A DNA stretch of 42,348 bases from Desulfobacterales bacterium. GTDB taxonomy: Bacteria > Desulfobacterota > Desulfobacteria > Desulfobacterales > SURF-7. Shown here in pieces: positions 6,420 through 13,798 of the stretch. Positions within the stretch are counted from its first letter, which is position 1. Each line of letters starts with the position of its first letter. Both the position numbers and the translations under genes were made by a program. The notes beneath the pieces were generated by a model. That model had not been told where the DNA came from. It saw nothing but the letters and a program-made list of their open reading frames with translations, and ran no database searches. The stretch covers positions 1 to 42,348 of the forward strand of contig JANQFQ010000036.1 in assembly GCA_028277765.1 (NCBI GenBank), read 5' to 3'.

Positions 6420-9362
6420 TTAGAGCAAATTTTCTTTTATATCAACACTTTTTACCAATTCATAAGCAATAGTACTGCTTGTTAGGCGCATGATGCTTTC
6501 TTCAGAGTATCCGAAACTCAACAAATTGATACTGCCGTACCAGGTAATTTTCTGATCAATAACAGCGAATTTCTGATGAATTTTTGATTTTAATCGAACT
6601 TGAACCCCCGCATCTTTTAAAATCGCATATGTTTTTTTCAAAGCTGCTCTTCTACTTTCCTTAAAATCTTCAAGCGGCCTTGTTACAATTATTATTTTTA
6701 CCTGTCTTTTTAAAACAGCTTCAAAATGCCGCATCATCTGTGTTACCCTTTTTCGTGTAACAAACGGGCTGATAATCAATACCTGATCCACTGCATTTTC
6801 AATGTCACTCAAATAAACGGGGAAAAAACTGGTTTTATTAAAAATGATATCTGTGGGTGAATCAGAAACATTTCCCGCCTTTGCCTTGTAGCCGATGGAT
6901 GCGTAAGTTTTCAGTCTTTTCCCATACATCTTTTCAAGCATACTTATATGAATATCGACGTAGTCATAGATTTTCACTTCGCGTTTGGCCTGAAACAGAC
7001 GGTGCAGCCGGCCGGCATACTGCTGCACTGTCCCTTTCCAGGCAACCGGCATGGCCAAAAACAAGGTGTCGAGTCGCGGTTCATCAAAACCTTCCCCGAT
7101 AAAACTACCAGTGGCTACAAGAACAAACGGTTTATTCACAGGTATTGAAGATATTTTCTTCAAAACTTCAGATGTCTTTCTATTGCCCATCCCGCCAGTG
7201 AGGCTGATAACATCTGGAATTCTTTTTTCCAGCATTTCGGCCAGTGTCTTTACATGAGCGACTCGCCCGGTGAGAACCAGTGAATTCCTTCCATTTTTAT
7301 GACTTTCCGCCACATCATCAACAATCAATTGATTCCGGATGTCATCTGAAATTAATTCAGCGTATATTTCCTGAATGGTTAATTCTTCATGGTTATTGTT
7401 TTGTCCGGTTTTAAAAGAAGTAAACCTCGGAAGCAGGTAGTGATCAAACGGTCTTATGTCAGCCTGCTCTTTTGCATCTACTTTATACCTTATGGGGCCG
7501 CAGTAAAAAAAAATAATCGGATGATGCCCGTCCGGCCTGGATGGTGTTGCTGTTAATCCGTAAACATATCTGGCTGTTGCTTTTTTTAAAATCTGTTCAA
7601 AACTAAATGCAGGGACATGATGGCATTCATCAACAATGATCATTCCATAATCTTTTATGCAGTCTTTTACATCACCGCCTTTATTTAACGACTGCATAAT
7701 GGCGATGTCCACAATGCAACTTAACCGGTTTTTCCCAGCTCCCAGCTGGCCGATCAAACTCATTTTCCTTTTCCGACCTCTTTTTTTGGGGAGTTCTGGC
7801 AGTTTTTCATGAATGATGAGAAATTCCGAAAGCCTGTCCTTCCATTGTGACAACAGTTGCTGCCTGTGCACCAATACAAGGGTATTTACTTTCCTGGTGC
7901 CGATCAACCCCGCACCGATAACCGTTTTCCCAAAAGCTGTAGTAGCCGACAATACACCATTTTCATGTTCGATCAGCGTATCAAGCGCGTCCCGTTGTTC
8001 CGGTCTCAATTCGCAATTAAATTCAACATGAATTGGTTTCCCCGGATTTGTTTCCTCGATCCAATGCGACTTGACTTTATATTCTCTTAAAAGGTTACTG
8101 ATATCTTCTTCACATCCACGTGGCAATGCCAGATAGTCTTCAAAATCCTCAGCGCAAGAAATAATCCGAGGCTTATTATACGTGGTCAATCTCATAGCCT
8201 GAATTTTATAGAAATCCGGATTTTTAAAAGCCGCAAACCGTTTCAGAATATTTAATGCTTTTTGACTCAGCCCTGATTTTCCGACATACAGCATCCCTGA
8301 CTTGACGATCTCAACTGTTTCGGGCAAATCTTGTTGGTGTATCTTTATAGTCTTTTTTCTCCACGGTTTTATAACACTTTCATCTTCGTCTTTCAGAATC
8401 CCCAGTTCATTTCCTTTGCAGAGCTTTCCCGTGAAAGAAGCCAACTCTTTTTCAGTCAGTTTCCGGACGTCGCATAAAAACTTCCACTGATCATCATAAG
8501 GGTCAAATTTCGCGTTAACAAAAAGCGTATTGTTTTTTTCCCGTGCAGACTTCTGGAGCGGCAGAGCAATCAGGTTCCCGAAGCCGCCCTTAGGCATGGT
8601 GTCCTGGTTTGGAAATAACCTATCATAAGATTTGAATGGAATCGTGTGCCTTTTTTCCATTGAGTATGTCAATAGGGCGGTTCCGAATTTCCTTGCCATC
8701 GAAGCCGGGATTGCATCTTCAAAAAAGAACCATACATGACCGCCGTTTCCGGATCTGGATCGTTCAACCGCAACAGGAATATCTATCCCTGCACACGTCT
8801 TCCATATGACTGCAATATCTTCTTCCCATCCCTCATGATCAAAATCAATGGCCAGAAACCAACAGGTTTCATCAATATTCATCGGGTATATCCCGATCAC
8901 GGCATCTCCCCGCAAATGTTCTTCTATAACCGTTTCGTTTAATGATGCATATGATTTATGGAGGCATTTAGAACATTTGATTTGGGGTTTATCGCACATT
9001 CCGGGTATCCATTCATTCAAACAGACCGGACTGTATCCGGATTGTCCCTTTTTGTTTTGCCATCTTCTGGCATATACATCGTCTCGACCTTTAAACAGGG
9101 ATACGAAAAGAGCAATTTTAACTTTTGTTGAGGAGTAATTATTGACAGCTTTATCAGGAGCAGAACCTGTTTGAACGAGTTCATCTTCAGGACATTTATC
9201 AGACACTTTATTAATTAAAAATTGAGATTGCAGTGTCTCTGAGTAGGATTCGGATAAAGAGGAACTTGCCTCTAACGCTTTTATTTTTGCCTTAAGTATT
9301 TTATTCTCTTCAATCAGATCCTTGTACTTTTTATATAATTCATCATATTTTAGATTGTTCAT
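6420..9362 (-). CDS. TOTE-type conflict-system protein: primase, DEAD/DEAH helicase and PLD-like domains
   Basis: A 980-aa multidomain protein. Residues 1-35 form a leucine-rich coiled coil. Residues about 80-310 are an archaeo-eukaryotic-type primase of the TOTE kind: DFD at 173-175, GGH at 207-209, and RLFPNQD leading to GGFGNLIALPLQ at 248-270, with a Cys cluster near 123-133. Residues about 450-800 are a superfamily 2 helicase with ATTAFGKT (473-480), DECHH (578-582), LTATPSRPDG and QYAGRLHR (781-788). Residues about 845-965 form one phospholipase-D-like unit with H929-x-K931 and D936. The family is known from bacterial conflict systems often associated with restriction-modification. Here it heads a minus-strand cassette with a LexA-like repressor, methyltransferase and nuclease candidate. 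Domain calls are strong; action against phage or plasmid DNA is inferred. Confidence 0.88.
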   Translation of the reverse strand: MNNLKYDELYKKYKDLIEENKILKAKIKALEASSSLSESYSETLQSQFLINKVSDKCPEDELVQTGSAPDKAVNNYSSTKVKIALFVSLFKGRDDVYARRWQNKKGQSGYSPVCLNEWIPGMCDKPQIKCSKCLHKSYASLNETVIEEHLRGDAVIGIYPMNIDETCWFLAIDFDHEGWEEDIAVIWKTCAGIDIPVAVERSRSGNGGHVWFFFEDAIPASMARKFGTALLTYSMEKRHTIPFKSYDRLFPNQDTMPKGGFGNLIALPLQKSAREKNNTLFVNAKFDPYDDQWKFLCDVRKLTEKELASFTGKLCKGNELGILKDEDESVIKPWRKKTIKIHQQDLPETVEIVKSGMLYVGKSGLSQKALNILKRFAAFKNPDFYKIQAMRLTTYNKPRIISCAEDFEDYLALPRGCEEDISNLLREYKVKSHWIEETNPGKPIHVEFNCELRPEQRDALDTLIEHENGVLSATTAFGKTVIGAGLIGTRKVNTLVLVHRQQLLSQWKDRLSEFLIIHEKLPELPKKRGRKRKMSLIGQLGAGKNRLSCIVDIAIMQSLNKGGDVKDCIKDYGMIIVDECHHVPAFSFEQILKKATARYVYGLTATPSRPDGHHPIIFFYCGPIRYKVDAKEQADIRPFDHYLLPRFTSFKTGQNNNHEELTIQEIYAELISDDIRNQLIVDDVAESHKNGRNSLVLTGRVAHVKTLAEMLEKRIPDVISLTGGMGNRKTSEVLKKISSIPVNKPFVLVATGSFIGEGFDEPRLDTLFLAMPVAWKGTVQQYAGRLHRLFQAKREVKIYDYVDIHISMLEKMYGKRLKTYASIGYKAKAGNVSDSPTDIIFNKTSFFPVYLSDIENAVDQVLIISPFVTRKRVTQMMRHFEAVLKRQVKIIIVTRPLEDFKESRRAALKKTYAILKDAGVQVRLKSKIHQKFAVIDQKITWYGSINLLSFGYSEESIMRLTSSTIAYELVKSVDIKENLL

Positions 9363-9589
9363 TTCTTCAGATCACGTGCTAATTTCTTATTGTTTCGTTT
9401 CAACAAGCCCTTCAGGTGGAGTTCTTTCATCATCTAAGAATACTTTCATAAATTTTCATTATTCATTGGTATTTGAAGTCATCATTTTTCAAAATTGAAA
9501 AGACAACATTGTGCTTCACCTGCCGGATGGGTGGAAGCGGCGATACCACAAATGCCATATAAATTTACCAGAACAAATCTCTTAAAAAA

Positions 9590-9630
9590 CCTCAACGCCC
9601 ACCGGTCAGATATGCAAACACTTGTTAGGT
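9590..9630 (-). repeat. Probable partial attC site ending the cassette array
   Basis: On the minus strand the stop of the 125-aa gene lies inside ACCTAAC (9624-9630), which fits the RYYYAAC box that begins integron attC sites. GGGCGTTGAGG (9590-9600) resembles the opposite end. At 41 bp it is shorter than a normal attC and I see no good paired stem, so it may be a decayed half-site. Confidence 0.35.
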
Positions 9631-10002
9631 GTCGCAGACACCATGCTTTTCATCGAACCATTTTGTTGCCTCGACAAGGTTTCGAAATATGCAAACTTCC
9701 GCACCAGTGGGTTCTTGAAATACTTGATACATTCTTGTTAAGCCAAATGCCAAATCGTCGGATGCAGCAAACGCGCGTCGAGAATTAGGATCAAATGGCG
9801 AAATATCAGCTAATTCCTGCAATTCACTTTTTGACAATTGAAGTTTCTCAGCCTCTGTTAAATCTAGCAATTCATCAAATTCACTACGAAAAGCCGGATC
9901 CTCTATTTGGCGCATCGCCATTTGATAAATTTCTTGGAAGGTAACAACACCTTTTCCTACTGTTATTACACGTTCGTTCTCAATTACGTAATCAATTGGC
10001 AT
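9625..10002 (-). CDS. Hypothetical protein in cassette array
   Basis: A 125-aa protein beginning MPIDYVIENERVITVGKGVVTFQEIYQMA. The pattern (short strand pair, then acidic helices, then SRRAFAASDDLAFGLTRMYQVF) is that of small STAS/SpoIIAA-like hypothetical proteins I have seen widely in proteobacteria, but I know of no function. There is no signal peptide or membrane segment. It starts 4 bp after the stop of the 112-aa gene, so the two share a transcript and probably one cassette. The stop codon lies within an attC-type ACCTAAC box. Confidence 0.75.
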   Translation of the reverse strand: MPIDYVIENERVITVGKGVVTFQEIYQMAMRQIEDPAFRSEFDELLDLTEAEKLQLSKSELQELADISPFDPNSRRAFAASDDLAFGLTRMYQVFQEPTGAEVCIFRNLVEATKWFDEKHGVCDT

Positions 10003-10005
10003 ACA

Positions 10006-10344
10006 TTATTCCTTTGATGGATGATAATAGTTATATGAGCCATCATTGATGCCATCTTGTACCAATTTTCCATTTTTGTCAAAGACGGCTTCCCTATGTC
10101 CATCCTGATGGACATAGACTTGGTTGTCCTTTGCGCCATTCTGCTGGTGTATACGTACTTCGTAGGTGTTTTTTAGAATAGCATATAGAATGGCAGTATG
10201 ATTTGAGCTAACCTTACTGTTCTTAATCTGCTTCATGAATGGTGCGAGCTTGAATTCTTTCTTCATCTTGCTTTTGGACAATTCAGCCCTTGCAATCATG
10301 GGAATGAGTACGATCACAAATACGAGTGTTATACTTTTCTTCAT
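10006..10344 (-). CDS. Small secreted hypothetical protein
   Basis: A 112-aa protein with a clear signal peptide (MKKSITLVFVIVLIPMIARA, likely cleaved after A20). The mature part is basic at first and then holds a strand-rich HQDGHREAVFDKNGKLVQDGINDGSYNYY segment like those of small periplasmic proteins with toxin-like or binding folds. I do not recognise the family. It precedes the 125-aa gene by 4 bp. No attC-like site separates it from the 155-aa gene clearly, although that gene's stop region carries a GTATAAC box. Confidence 0.7.
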   Translation of the reverse strand: MKKSITLVFVIVLIPMIARAELSKSKMKKEFKLAPFMKQIKNSKVSSNHTAILYAILKNTYEVRIHQQNGAKDNQVYVHQDGHREAVFDKNGKLVQDGINDGSYNYYHPSKE

Positions 10345-10382
10345 TCTATATTCCTGGTCCTCGGGTCTCTACTAGCGAAAGG

Positions 10383-10850
10383 TTATACTTTTTCCCATTT
10401 AATTGAGTTCAAATAACTATCTATAACATGTTGGACAGCCCAAAGTTTAATTGGAGCGATATTACCATAATCTTTTATTTGTTTTGTAGTTCCATCAGCA
10501 CGATTAATTCGTAAATAAGTGCTTTGTTTACAAGTCGCTGGGTGTCTGTACTCTTCCTTGAAATTCTCAATGTCCAGCTCTTCAATAAGATACGATAGTT
10601 TTCCAAATTCGCTAACAGTAGATAGACCTTTAAATTTTCCAATTGGATCAATGTTTTTTAATCCTTCATACTCCACTGTACCATTACGGAATAAAATAAT
10701 TTTATAAACCGGACTTATTCCAAGATTTGCTGTTCGTTCAAGCTCTATGCTCTCAAAAGGTAATTGTTTGTAAATCTTGTCGAATGCACCTACATTGCGA
10801 GAATAAAGGTGATAATAAACGTTTCTTGGGTATTCTTTAGATCTTTTCAT
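10383..10850 (-). CDS. DUF6438-like protein in integron-type cassette
   Basis: A 155-aa protein. The segment FESIELERTANLGISPVYKIILFRNGTVEYEG followed by GKFKGLSTVSEFGKLSYLIEE matches the DUF6438 pattern as I remember it, a family of unknown function common in accessory DNA. The usual second cysteine position (xxGxxPVY) has serine here. The ATG follows a GTTATAG box immediately, as expected for the first gene position in an integron cassette. The stop TAA lies inside GTATAAC, nearly complementary to that box (6 of 7 bases). There is no signal peptide. Confidence 0.72.
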   Translation of the reverse strand: MKRSKEYPRNVYYHLYSRNVGAFDKIYKQLPFESIELERTANLGISPVYKIILFRNGTVEYEGLKNIDPIGKFKGLSTVSEFGKLSYLIEELDIENFKEEYRHPATCKQSTYLRINRADGTTKQIKDYGNIAPIKLWAVQHVIDSYLNSIKWEKV

Positions 10851-10851
10851 A

Positions 10852-10942
10852 CTATAACGCCCCTGATTACTTGCCGGGAAAGCCGGAATTGTTTGATTTA
10901 AAAAACAACCTACCTTTTCAGGTTAAGTAAAGCCGGTTATCT
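10852..10942 (-). repeat. attC-like recombination site after the 105-aa gene
   Basis: On the minus strand the site begins with AGATAAC (10936-10942), which contains the stop codon of the preceding gene, and ends with GGGCGTTATAG just before the next ATG. Inner boxes TTTACTT and AAGTAAT can pair. The AGATAAC box is complementary to GTTATCT at the start of the same cassette (11263-11269), extending to 8 bp. That match between a cassette's two ends is the signature of integron cassettes. Confidence 0.65.
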
Positions 10943-11254
10943 GGCAGTGTATTTATTCCACATTACTCTTACTTTATTTGGTGAAATAAATTCTAAGATA
11001 AGTTTTCCAGAATTCTCTTTATTCGTGTAATCACCGCCCCAGACATAATTTTCCCCATCATAATCCCAACTCCAAAGATCATGTCCAATTCTTTTTAGCT
11101 CATCAATGACATAATCAATCTTTTTTTGAAATAATTCATGCTGGGTAATAGATTCCAATCCGCGATTCAATATTTCTTCAAGTTCAGAAAAACGACTTTT
11201 TCTTTCGATGTCTGTTAAGTTTTCTAACGTTGTACGAGAAAATAAATTGTTCAT
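10937..11254 (-). CDS. Hypothetical protein in integron-type cassette
   Basis: A 105-aa acidic protein (MNNLFSRTTLENLTDIERKSRF...). The C-terminal part DLWSWDYDGENYVWGGDYTNKENSGKLILEFISPNKVRVMW looks like a small immunity or adaptor-like domain, but I do not recognise a family. I place the start at 11254 rather than at an upstream ATG at 11281, because the cassette boundary GTTATCT (11263-11269) lies between them. The stop TAA is part of the attC box AGATAAC. It has no signal peptide. Confidence 0.72.
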   Translation of the reverse strand: MNNLFSRTTLENLTDIERKSRFSELEEILNRGLESITQHELFQKKIDYVIDELKRIGHDLWSWDYDGENYVWGGDYTNKENSGKLILEFISPNKVRVMWNKYTAR

Positions 11255-11262
11255 ATTTTTAC

Positions 11263-11378
11263 AGATAACAATTGAGCTCACAGGTTGACAGCGCGTCTGT
11301 GCTGGCAGTCCTTATGAAACGATTGGCTCGCAATACAAACTATATCACGAAATCCCGGATATAATATATCATGGTTTC
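11263..11378 (-). repeat. Possible degenerate attC site
   Basis: This spacer separates the 297-aa gene from the 105-aa gene. On the minus strand it ends with GTTATCT (11263-11269), a good cassette-start box. Its other end has only a degenerate ATGAAAC box near 11372-11378. No convincing paired inner stem was found, so it is weaker than the sites at 10852 and 12766. Confidence 0.35.
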
Positions 11379-11388
11379 ATTATTTCTT

Positions 11389-12282
11389 TCAATGTCCTAT
11401 AATGTGAGTGAAATAATCACCAAATTTACCACGCCCCTCAAATTCGGTATCCGGAATTCCCTCAGGACATATCTTCAAAAAACGCTTCAGGCACATCTCG
11501 GCATCGTTTAATGTTAGACCTGTCCGGTAATCAAAAAGAGAGATCATATGGCCTGCAGTCAGCAACAGGGTGTGGTTCTCTGACCGGTGTCCACCGAGGT
11601 ATTCGTAAGGTTGCTGGAATCCCATGATGAGAGCCTGGTCATCTAGTTCTCTATGCTTTTGGGTATCGTAAACATAACACTGTTCCCAAAGATCCCAACT
11701 GGTATACATCAGCTGCAGGGCCACCTCGGTGTCACGATCGCCCGCATTCCAGGCATTGAGCAGGATTTTCAATAACTCGGGATTTTCAACAGGATGAAGC
11801 CCCCAAATTGCCTGTTGCACCACAGTATTCTTCGGCTTCTTCCAAGTCTTTTGATATCCTTCTGCCTCCCCGGAGGCACAGCAACAGGATGCAAGGGCTT
11901 GTTCTCTGAGAGCATCGCATCTCTCCTCCTGCTCCTTTTGTAAACGTTCCTCTTTAGTCTCAGTATCTCTTGTTAAAAAGAAAAAAATCAGCATTAAGAC
12001 CAAAAAGACGAATAGAACAGTGACTACGAGCATGGCACTAAACAGTAGCCAGTGCTGAGTCCCTAATTCATGTTGTTCAAAATACTTTACAAGCGAAGGG
12101 GCAACCATTGCCACTATCATCCCAATAACGGCAATTATTATCATACCATCGTAGTGTTGGAAACCGCTATTACTTTTCATAGAATTGACTGCCAATAATA
12201 TTTTTCTATCATAGATGTTATTCTTTTTCCCAGGATGCAAACGGTTGAATTGTGGGACCGCACGCCTTTTGCGATTCCACAT
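11389..12282 (-). CDS. Membrane-anchored hypothetical protein
   Basis: Up to 297 aa. An alternative start at 12180 (MKSNSGFQHYDG) removes a basic 34-residue leader. Two membrane segments are evident (GMIIIAVIGMIVAMVAPSLV and WLLFSAMLVVTVLFVFLVLMLIFFFL), followed by a charged stretch rich in Glu, Lys and Arg and a soluble domain of about 170 residues with a CCC run. I do not recognise the soluble domain. The hairpin and attC-like site just upstream suggests that it sits in its own cassette. No good ribosome-binding site supports either start. Confidence 0.68.
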   Translation of the reverse strand: MWNRKRRAVPQFNRLHPGKKNNIYDRKILLAVNSMKSNSGFQHYDGMIIIAVIGMIVAMVAPSLVKYFEQHELGTQHWLLFSAMLVVTVLFVFLVLMLIFFFLTRDTETKEERLQKEQEERCDALREQALASCCCASGEAEGYQKTWKKPKNTVVQQAIWGLHPVENPELLKILLNAWNAGDRDTEVALQLMYTSWDLWEQCYVYDTQKHRELDDQALIMGFQQPYEYLGGHRSENHTLLLTAGHMISLFDYRTGLTLNDAEMCLKRFLKICPEGIPDTEFEGRGKFGDYFTHIIGH

Positions 12283-12283
12283 A

Positions 12284-12342
12284 AATGAATGGATAAGATT
12301 GTGGTTCGCTACGCTCTCACAATCTATCCTTGTTCGTTAGGC
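12284..12342 (-). repeat. attC-like site after the 135-aa gene
   Basis: On the minus strand it begins with GCCTAAC (12336-12342), a perfect RYYYAAC box, and holds the stem GGATAGATTGTG / CACAATCTTATCC with one extra unpaired T. An imperfect stem with extrahelical bases is characteristic of attC. The TAGCCTAAC end is perfectly complementary over 9 bp to GTTAGGCTA at the other end of the same cassette (12764-12772). The far end box is degenerate. Confidence 0.65.
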
Positions 12343-12350
12343 TACTTTTT

Positions 12351-12758
12351 TTACAAGTCTACAAATACTCGGAAATCTGCAATGGGGCATTTGTTACGAA
12401 CAATGGCTATACCTGTATTTCCTGACTTCTTATCAAGGAAACGCCAGTACTCATCTTCTGCTTGTTTAGTAGCCTTGAAATCATTCCATTTTTTTCCTAT
12501 TGTGGCATATCGTACTAATTTTGCGTCCAATTCAGCTATGTCACCTACATCAAGTGCTTTTACAAGGTCATCTGGTACAACTAGGGTGGAAAACCATCCC
12601 GAATCATCCATTTTGCCACGAACATGACGTTGAAACCTGAGATTACACATATCGCAGTATCCTTCATACATATGAATGTGTGGCCCTGTTCGGGTACGCG
12701 CATGGCCTACTCGTTGCGTATCCCTTAGTTTCGATTTACAGTATGGGCATCTATCCAT
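12351..12758 (-). CDS. Hypothetical zinc-ribbon protein in integron cassette
   Basis: A 135-aa protein with two CxxC pairs (CPYC at 4-7 and CDMC at 35-38) in the first 40 residues, consistent with a zinc ribbon, followed by an acidic helical region. I do not recognise the rest. Possible roles are nucleic-acid or protein binding. The gene is bounded on both sides by attC-type boxes whose sequences are complementary to each other over 9 bp, so it is a complete cassette. The ATG lies 7 bp after the GTTAGGC box. Confidence 0.75.
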   Translation of the reverse strand: MDRCPYCKSKLRDTQRVGHARTRTGPHIHMYEGYCDMCNLRFQRHVRGKMDDSGWFSTLVVPDDLVKALDVGDIAELDAKLVRYATIGKKWNDFKATKQAEDEYWRFLDKKSGNTGIAIVRNKCPIADFRVFVDL

Positions 12759-12765
12759 TTTAATA

Positions 12766-12828
12766 GCCTAACGTGCTGCTGTGTGACGCGCTGCAGTTTG
12801 CGCGTTCCAAACAAGCAGGTGGTTAGTT
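12766..12828 (-). repeat. attC recombination site (63 bp)
   Basis: This is the clearest attC in the window. The outer boxes CTAAC and GTTAG pair, a 3-nt unpaired spacer follows on each side, then CTGCT(T)GTTTG pairs with CACACAGCAG with one extrahelical T and one mismatch, and ACGCGC/GCGCGT close an 8-nt loop. The far box GTTAGGC fits GTTRRRY exactly. The near box AACTAAC is complementary to GTTAGTT at the 5' end of the same cassette (13340-13346), extending to 9 bp. Confidence 0.82.
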
Positions 12829-12836
12829 GACAAAGT

Positions 12837-13331
12837 TCATTCTTTTTTTCCAAATCTTATAGATCCTGCAATTCGTTTGATTAAATGTTCATTTTTTTTC
12901 ATCCATTCGTCTTTTCCTTCTAAAAAAAAGATAATATGGACATCTCTTTCAGAACGAATAAAAATAAGCTCTTTATCTTTTCGTAGAAAAGTACCAACGA
13001 AGCCATCATGAAACACAAATCTTTGTGAGCTATATTTAGGATCAAGCTTTAATTCCGTGTAATAATCGCTTTCTGGAAATACATGGCTACCATATATTCT
13101 GACATCAATTTCGTTATTTCTAGTATCAATAAAATAACCATCTCCATTAGCTGATTTATCAGTGGCCTTCCAATCATCTGGAATGTCAAACCAGAAATTA
13201 AATCTGGCATTGCCAATGGATTTAAATTTATGGGTTTCGTCATTAGCATAAACACTTTTTGCTGAAAGATAACATCCGCAAAAAATTGCTAACATCAAAA
13301 AGGTCAGACTTCTAATCGTATATATTTTCAT
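12837..13331 (-). CDS. Secreted hypothetical protein in integron cassette
   Basis: A 164-aa protein with an N-terminal signal peptide (MKIYTIRSLTFLMLAIFCGC then YLSAKSVYA). The CGC sequence could make it a lipoprotein. The mature part (ARFNFWFDIPDDWKATDKSANGDGYFIDTRNNEIDVRIYGS) resembles small periplasmic beta-rich domains of the PsbP-like type, but the match is by eye only. It is the first gene of the cassette array: a GTTAGTT box lies 8 bp upstream of the ATG and the 63-bp attC lies 8 bp after the stop. Confidence 0.75.
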   Translation of the reverse strand: MKIYTIRSLTFLMLAIFCGCYLSAKSVYANDETHKFKSIGNARFNFWFDIPDDWKATDKSANGDGYFIDTRNNEIDVRIYGSHVFPESDYYTELKLDPKYSSQRFVFHDGFVGTFLRKDKELIFIRSERDVHIIFFLEGKDEWMKKNEHLIKRIAGSIRFGKKE

Positions 13332-13562
13332 TTTTTATCAACTAACATAATAATTGAACAACAGTCTGCTTTTCTACACAATTTCACGACTTGAACCAAT
13401 TTAACTCAATATACCAAAAAACAACAACATTACAAGGTAATACTAAATTTAATAAACATACTAAATAGTTATAGCATATATCAGAACAACTCTATTTGTT
13501 AATAAGTCTGCTTTTGGTACCATATTGGCATCTCTGTTTGAATTTCTATTGTTTTTTTAACT

Positions 13563-13621
13563 TATACCTAAAAAAGGCATAAGTTTCGTCTGAAAAGTAA
13601 ACGACACTATTCAACTCAGCT
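13563..13621 (+). repeat. Dispersed hairpin repeat, copy 2
   Basis: It starts TATACCTAAAAAAGGCATAAG and ends ACTATTCAACTCAGCTT. The left arm of the core hairpin has changed (CTGAAAAGT instead of TTGAATAGT), so the stem is less perfect than in copies 1 and 3. It separates the cassette array from the tup operon. Confidence 0.78.
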
Positions 13622-13712
13622 TAATTAATAGCGGTACCGTGGCGATATTTCTCCTGCGTCATTGTCATTTTTAGTTTGTTTTAGTTATTTTGTTCTATTA
13701 ATGGTAATTTTA

Positions 13713-13742
13713 TTGACATCATATCATATAACTGCCTAATAA
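13713..13742 (+). promoter_or_regulatory. Candidate promoter and operator region of the tup operon
   Basis: TTGACA (13713-13718) and TAATAA (13737-13742) are separated by 18 bp, a fair sigma-70-type promoter. Two ATATATCA copies follow at 13752-13759 and 13782-13789, 30 bp or about three helical turns apart, which could bind the regulator encoded immediately downstream. This is pattern-based only. Confidence 0.45.
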
Positions 13743-13798
13743 GGGTGCACAATATATCAATACTAACAATAATAATAAATGATATATCAGGCTGAAGC

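Larger units (their letters stand above)
13332..13798. other. Intergenic region: array boundary, hairpin repeat and tup promoter
   Basis: There is no gene here, and in particular no integron integrase. The region holds the AACTAAC box that bounds the cassette array (13340-13346), an AT-rich stretch, the second copy of the dispersed hairpin repeat (13563-13621) and the promoter region of the tungstate operon. Confidence 0.6.

Noticed and set aside
9495..9788. 97-aa open frame on the plus strand
   Set aside because: It overlaps antisense the 125-aa cassette gene and the attC half-site. The translation looks random and the cassette array is consistently minus strand.
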